Shown: positions 59,497 to 64,000 of the stretch, piece by piece
How the letters are laid out: every line of letters starts with the position of its first letter
How positions within the stretch are numbered: the first letter of the stretch is position 1
Assembly (NCBI GenBank): GCA_964020085.1
Contig: OZ026601.1
Location: forward strand, 32,374,348 to 32,438,347
Reading direction: 5' to 3'
DNA length: 64,000 bases
DNA from: Micromussa lordhowensis
Lineage: Eukaryota > Cnidaria > Anthozoa > Scleractinia > Lobophylliidae
The notes under the pieces: generated by a model
The model's database searches: none
What the model saw: only the letters and a program-made list of their open reading frames with translations
Told to the model about the DNA's origin: nothing
Made by a program: the position numbers and the translations under genes

Positions 59497-62300
59497 ATGA
59501 CGCAGAACCAATGTGAGAACCATTTTCTGGAGTAAATAGCTGTGTGATTACTTTAATATGTGAACGGAGGCGCAAATCAAATTTACAATCATGACACAAA
59601 ATGAGGAGTGACTGTTAATAACAGTTCATTCACATCGATCTTCCCATAAAAACTGATCCATGCAGCCACGATCTATTGAGCGTTAAATACAATATCATAT
59701 TCAACAGTTTTTTGCTTATTCTAGACAAATTCATTACAATACTCATAAACTATGACACTGCCTTAAGCTTTTCGGCCCATTTATATTATGAAGCGGAAAC
59801 TTCTCGCACATATAGTAGCTTATAATGCCAAGCGTGGTTTGCGACCCTTAATTGACCTTAGTCAAATTTCCAAAGAAAATGTTAGAAATGCACGGCATAA
59901 ATAGTCTTGATCAGACATGCATATGAGACATGACTTTGCGAATAGCGATGACTGAGCTGGCAGGTCAGTTATGATCGAGTAAAAGCATACGTGATTAATA
60001 TATGTTGAGCGAAGCGCTTTGCTGTTTACAATACATGGCTGATCAAACAACAGGCCAATGTATCCATACAGTAGAACCCGGCAAAATTCAACACAATTCA
60101 ACCTCATGTCTAAAATGCACTTACGGCCTGACAGAAAACCTAAACTCGCCATTCATAAATTACTTAATGTAATGAACCAAGAACTCGTGGCTTAAAAGTA
60201 AAGCGTTATACACAGGGCGAAGATTAAGCTGTAAAGTAACTCACATTACAGTTATGTTACGATCCTGCTTTTTCTCAGGATTGTTGAGATCATGGCAGGA
60301 CACTTCGTATTGCGTTATTTCTAATGTTCCAAGCATAGTTATACTCAGCTAAAAGCTCGTTTTCCATCCTTTGAGCATCATCCCTGGAGTTTCTTGGCGT
60401 CGAAATCTTAACGCGAACCCATAGTTCGTACCCTCTTTTTAAGGCGTCATTTATGAGACCTTTTTTATGGGATCCGTTTCTGCAGTATTCAAGGATTCTG
60501 TCTCTTAATGACCCTCGCTTGCACCTGCATGTGCTTCCAACATAAACGACTCTGCTTTTTTGTTTACCTGGCCATCTAGCTGCCCATTCATAAATTCCAC
60601 AGTGCTCGGCCTGGTCAGGAAAAGCGTCTTCTATGCTTAAGCAGTAGAAACCAACTTGATTTCGTCCTCGTTTAACTGTAGAACCTACGGCTTTGGGGGG
60701 TACCATGGCCTTTTCCCAACCTGACCAATCTGCTGTTGGAAGGTGACTCCTTTCTCGCAGACGTGCAGCCATTATTCAGCGACTTGTGGGTTCAGGCCTG
60801 GTTATTTTATCACAGTGTCGCTTCCAAACGTTACCTCTTGAACGTTGTTGAATGCAAAAAAGGAGAACATGCGTTACATTTTGGAGTTTTACCTGATGTC
60901 ACACTTCAGCTTCTTAACCAATAAACGGACCACCTTTTTTATCACGTGACTAAAACAATATAGTAAACACATAACTAGCCAATCAAAATCGGCTACCTAC
61001 GTTTCTTTGTGTGGTTTTCTAAGAAATCGCGCCACCGTAATTATGTGATGGTGTAATAGGAGAATTTATAATTCAATCATTCTCTCGTATTTTGAGGTCT
61101 TTTGTGACTGCCTAGCTTGTAGTGATATCTACTTTTTAAGAGGCAGTCTCTGTAAGAGCGGCCGGTCGATCTGGCTTGAAAAATAGATTTCGCTTATTTC
61201 TTGTGTGTTGCAAGACATTCATGTACTCCATTGCGAGCAAGGATGGTGGCAGCCCCGATGCGAAAGCTGTGGCTGGCGAAGTTTCCAGCTATGATAGCCG
61301 AGGCCATAATCTGCCCGTAGAAGAGTAAAAAGAAAAACCAACTTTGAACAAACAGTCAGGTTCAATCCCTGCAAACTGGTTATCTATATATATTTTATAA
61401 ATTTAACACTCACATTTTAGCGCTTGTATTTTATCATTGACATTCTCACGCCTTAATTTGTACTTATATATGTACTTATATATGTATATTTCATTCGCTT
61501 TTTCTATAACTTGAAAATGATCTCAATAAAAAGAAAATGTCTTAATTTATTACTACGATAATCAGTCGAGTAAGGCGCGAAGAAATTTTGGTGTTTTCAC
61601 CAGAGGGTTTACTTCGGTTACTGCTTACCGAGGTTTCGTAACTAATAAAACCACAATTATTAGAGAAGCTGTTTACACAGAACAAATTACCTAAAGTAGG
61701 CAACATACAAAGGACAGTTTGAGGTTTCTCGGAAAGCCCAGTGTTGCATGCACAGAAACTGACGGAATACTCAAGTACTGAAGGAAACTCATTGTCCATT
61801 TGCAGGCTGTGATGTCGCGCCAAACTCTCCTAAATTATAAAGCTCTGTAGATGAACAGCGGAAAGAGTTTTTAGATCTCATAGAACCTTTTTCCTTCACA
61901 AAAAACCTGAAACAGCACTGTGCGGAACCCGGGCTGCGTAGATGTTAAGCAGTACTTCTTCTTATTAGGGGCCGCTTTAAATTCTAACATTTGCTTATCC
62001 GCTCCATAGACCTCAATTATATTTTTTTTTCTCGTTCCTTGTGGCCAACGGGTATTCTTCTTACGTCTGCATATATCCTGCTGTTGAGCTGAGCTCTGAC
62101 TGAAAAGAAACACGTATGGCACTTGACGATGAAAGAAAAACGGCAGTCTGGGATTTCTTTGCCTAAAAATTTTGCTTTTTTGGCCCATTGACTTGAAACC
62201 TACTTTTATTAGGAGAAATCTTTGTCTATTTTCATCTTCTTTACCCGCTGAATGCGCGTTTCTTGGAAAGACAAATCTGTCTTGTTTCTATATCATGTTC
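59497..62300. repeat. GIY-YIG array unit (right cluster, last copy)
   Basis: Matches the preceding unit for about 2.8 kb. Near 62265 it switches to the sequence found at 32500-33950. Contains GIY-YIG copy f and a recombinase remnant (about 61240-61325). Confidence 0.8.
60290..60772 (-). CDS. Stand-alone GIY-YIG nuclease domain protein, copy f
   Basis: Predicted 160 aa, uninterrupted: N-terminus MAARLRERSHLPTADWSGWEKAMV, CGIYEWAARW (GIY), VVYVGST (YIG), RDRILEYCRNGSHKKG, YELWVRVK and ENELLAEYNYAWN (catalytic Glu, Asn). Together with copy d it is one of two full-length frames of six copies. The KISTPRNSRDD insertion between YELWVRVK and the Glu helix is shared with a, b and e but not c and d, defining two subfamilies. 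Confidence 0.75.
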   Translation of the reverse strand: MAARLRERSHLPTADWSGWEKAMVPPKAVGSTVKRGRNQVGFYCLSIEDAFPDQAEHCGIYEWAARWPGKQKSRVVYVGSTCRCKRGSLRDRILEYCRNGSHKKGLINDALKRGYELWVRVKISTPRNSRDDAQRMENELLAEYNYAWNIRNNAIRSVLP

Positions 62301-64000
62301 AGCAGCTGTGTATTTGTTTGGGTGATGTAGCAGCTCTCCTAAGGTCTCACATGATTGGCTTGCTACCCTTTGAGAGTACAATAGAACAAACAACAGAAAC
62401 AATGCCCCTATCCCTAACACAATTGCAGCTGCTACAATGATAAAACAAAAGCAGCTTTGGACAGCTGCTACACTACTGATTTGTTTTCCTTTCAATGGAG
62501 ACGCTTCTCGAACACATCATGAATGTTACACAAAATAACAATGACCAGCGTCATAGACATCTCGTATTTTCAGATTCTTCAAACTAAGATAGATATTATT
62601 GAAATATATGTTAAGGTCGCTTAACACCCGTTTCGAATTCCACATTTTTTTCCTTATTTCATGTTTTCGTATTTCTCGCCTCTGATTATGCATTGGCTCC
62701 GTTCTGTCGACTCTTAGTACCATGAAAATAAACCCCTCCTCATTTTTTCTTTTTTTCGTATTTCCTTTTCGTATTTGTCGCCTCTGCGTATGAACTGGCT
62801 CCCTACTGTTGATTCTTAATCCCAAGAAAAAGAACCCCACCTAAAGGTTAAATGGTTAATTTAATCTTCTATGTGCCAGATTAATGCTATGCATGATTTA
62901 TAGTTCCTTGTAAATGGTGGGAGTTTTTCAATTCTAGGAAAAAGTGTCAGGTGTTCAGTATGTTGTGCTTGTCGCTGCAGTTTTTTGCCGCTGATTAATT
63001 TTTCTCCTAATTAATTTCCCTGCGATTGTAGCGAAGACTATCCCCCATTGCTTTCTTTGAATAGATATAATAGTGAAGTACAGTTGACAACAAACACAAA
63101 CTTAAAATTGAAGTTCGATTTGAAAGAAGCAGTTCTAGCTTAACTTGGAATAAATTCCTAATACAGCCAGTTCTCTGATAGTTCAGGTGAGGAGCATATC
63201 CAATACCGACAGGGTCATAATATGATCATGTCTTAAGACAGATTTCTGACACAAATTGCCTAAAAAGGGACACTAACTCGGTGATGTTGCTGTATTTTTT
63301 GCGAAACATTGTTAAACTTATGACTGAGTACCTTCACTCTTTCATGAAATATGCTAATTACATTGAGCTGTAATTAGGGATTAGTTTTTTGGGGATTTTT
63401 CAAAGACAACGTGAAAATTTAAAAGCATTGTCCAGGCTATTTTAATCGACGTTGCAACCTTGTGCAGTTGAAACTAGACCCTTAATTAAAGATTTTGACT
63501 TTTCAAAGCCATGCCCATGGTAGTCAGCTCCTTAAACCCTAAAGCACGAATACAATTTTATGTATTATTATTCAAATTTTCCTCCTGTTAGCTCTTATGA
63601 CAGGTTCCAACTCTCTCTTAGCATGAACTTCTCACGCTGCTTTTCATTCTTTGCACAACAGCTGGTTCTACAAGAAGCTGTTAGCTCTTATGACAGGTTC
63701 CAACTCTCTCTTAGCATGAACTTCTCACGCTGCTTTTCATTCTTTGCACAACAGCTGGTTCTACAAGAAGACGCTAATTTGTATTCCTCGAATCGAAACT
63801 CTAAGACTAAACAAAACAAAAAACGAAATCCAAGCGCACAGTATCTTCATTAAAAATAAAAGGAGAAAAAGTTAGAAATAAGATTGAACTTGTGTTGAGC
63901 GTATTTAGTTTAATTTCTTTGTCAGACTTAACATGGAGAAAACAGGTAGGAGTTTAGTCCTTTTCCAACAAGAAACACTTATATGAACAAACGGTACACA
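62280..64000. repeat. Array-derived DNA with 93-bp tandem duplication
   Basis: Homologous to 32500-33950. At 63587-63772 a 93-bp stretch beginning GTTAGCTCTTATGACAGG is present twice in tandem, but only once in the left copy. The insert near 62320-62475 has a minus-strand hydrophobic stretch (FIIVAAAIVLGIGALFLLFVLLY) in an open frame (62241-62495), possibly an exon relic. No other gene seen. Confidence 0.6.

Overview
The window is animal nuclear DNA, most likely from an anthozoan cnidarian such as a reef coral. The evidence is a spliced cytochrome P450 gene, a multipass membrane-protein exon of a type I associate with cnidarians, tRNA-derived repeats, a PIF/Harbinger DNA transposon, several foldback MITEs and a dispersed array of 3.3-3.7 kb repeat units, each carrying a small GIY-YIG nuclease gene. 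The species cannot be fixed from the sequence.

The centrepiece is a 21,742-bp Polinton/Maverick (adintovirus-like endogenous virus) at 7320-29061. It has 256-bp terminal inverted repeats that look identical by eye, AG...CT termini and a perfect 6-bp target duplication (GCAGTT). It landed inside one GIY-YIG gene, whose two halves lie at 7227-7319 and 29062-29504. Its genes form two blocks. The left and middle block runs mainly leftward: VLTF3-like factor, small acidic protein, protein-primed PolB, two small zinc-finger ORFs, a PLA2-integrase fusion, a DUF5679-like zinc protein, adenain-like protease, a glycine-rich putative minor virion protein, a 236-aa acidic-tailed protein, major capsid protein, a basic protein, penton, a conserved 160-aa protein and a PPxY protein. 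The right block runs rightward: packaging ATPase, a coiled-coil protein, two fiber-like proteins, an eIF1/SUI1-like translation factor and a two-helix membrane protein. The right end carries a 28-bp tandem repeat.

The insertion looks young, but several genes are already broken. The capsid gene is split by a 402-bp foldback tRNA-SINE-like insert with a 13-bp duplication. PolB has lost its C-terminal tail to a 1.46-kb composite insertion, and the tail is still visible on the far side. The PolB N-terminus is out of frame with a zinc-finger ORF just upstream.

The most interesting system-level pattern is a set of unusual expression signals. Seventeen start codons are abutted by a TATATA-like box. 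A VLTF3-like factor and an eIF1 homolog are encoded in the same element. Two long A-tracts (A17 and A18) lie exactly where a frame slip would join or separate a structural protein and an enzyme: a minor virion protein with the protease, and PLA2 with the integrase.

Flanks: 1-7319 is array DNA with GIY-YIG copies, DIRS-like recombinase remnants and one MITE. 29062-34000 is further array DNA with an intact GIY-YIG copy. 35515-39901 is the P450 locus. 40365-46000 holds foldbacks, tandem tRNA-like repeats, a LINE remnant and the membrane-protein exon. 46560-51068 is the Harbinger element. 51879-51945 is a loopless palindrome. 54115-64000 is array DNA again.
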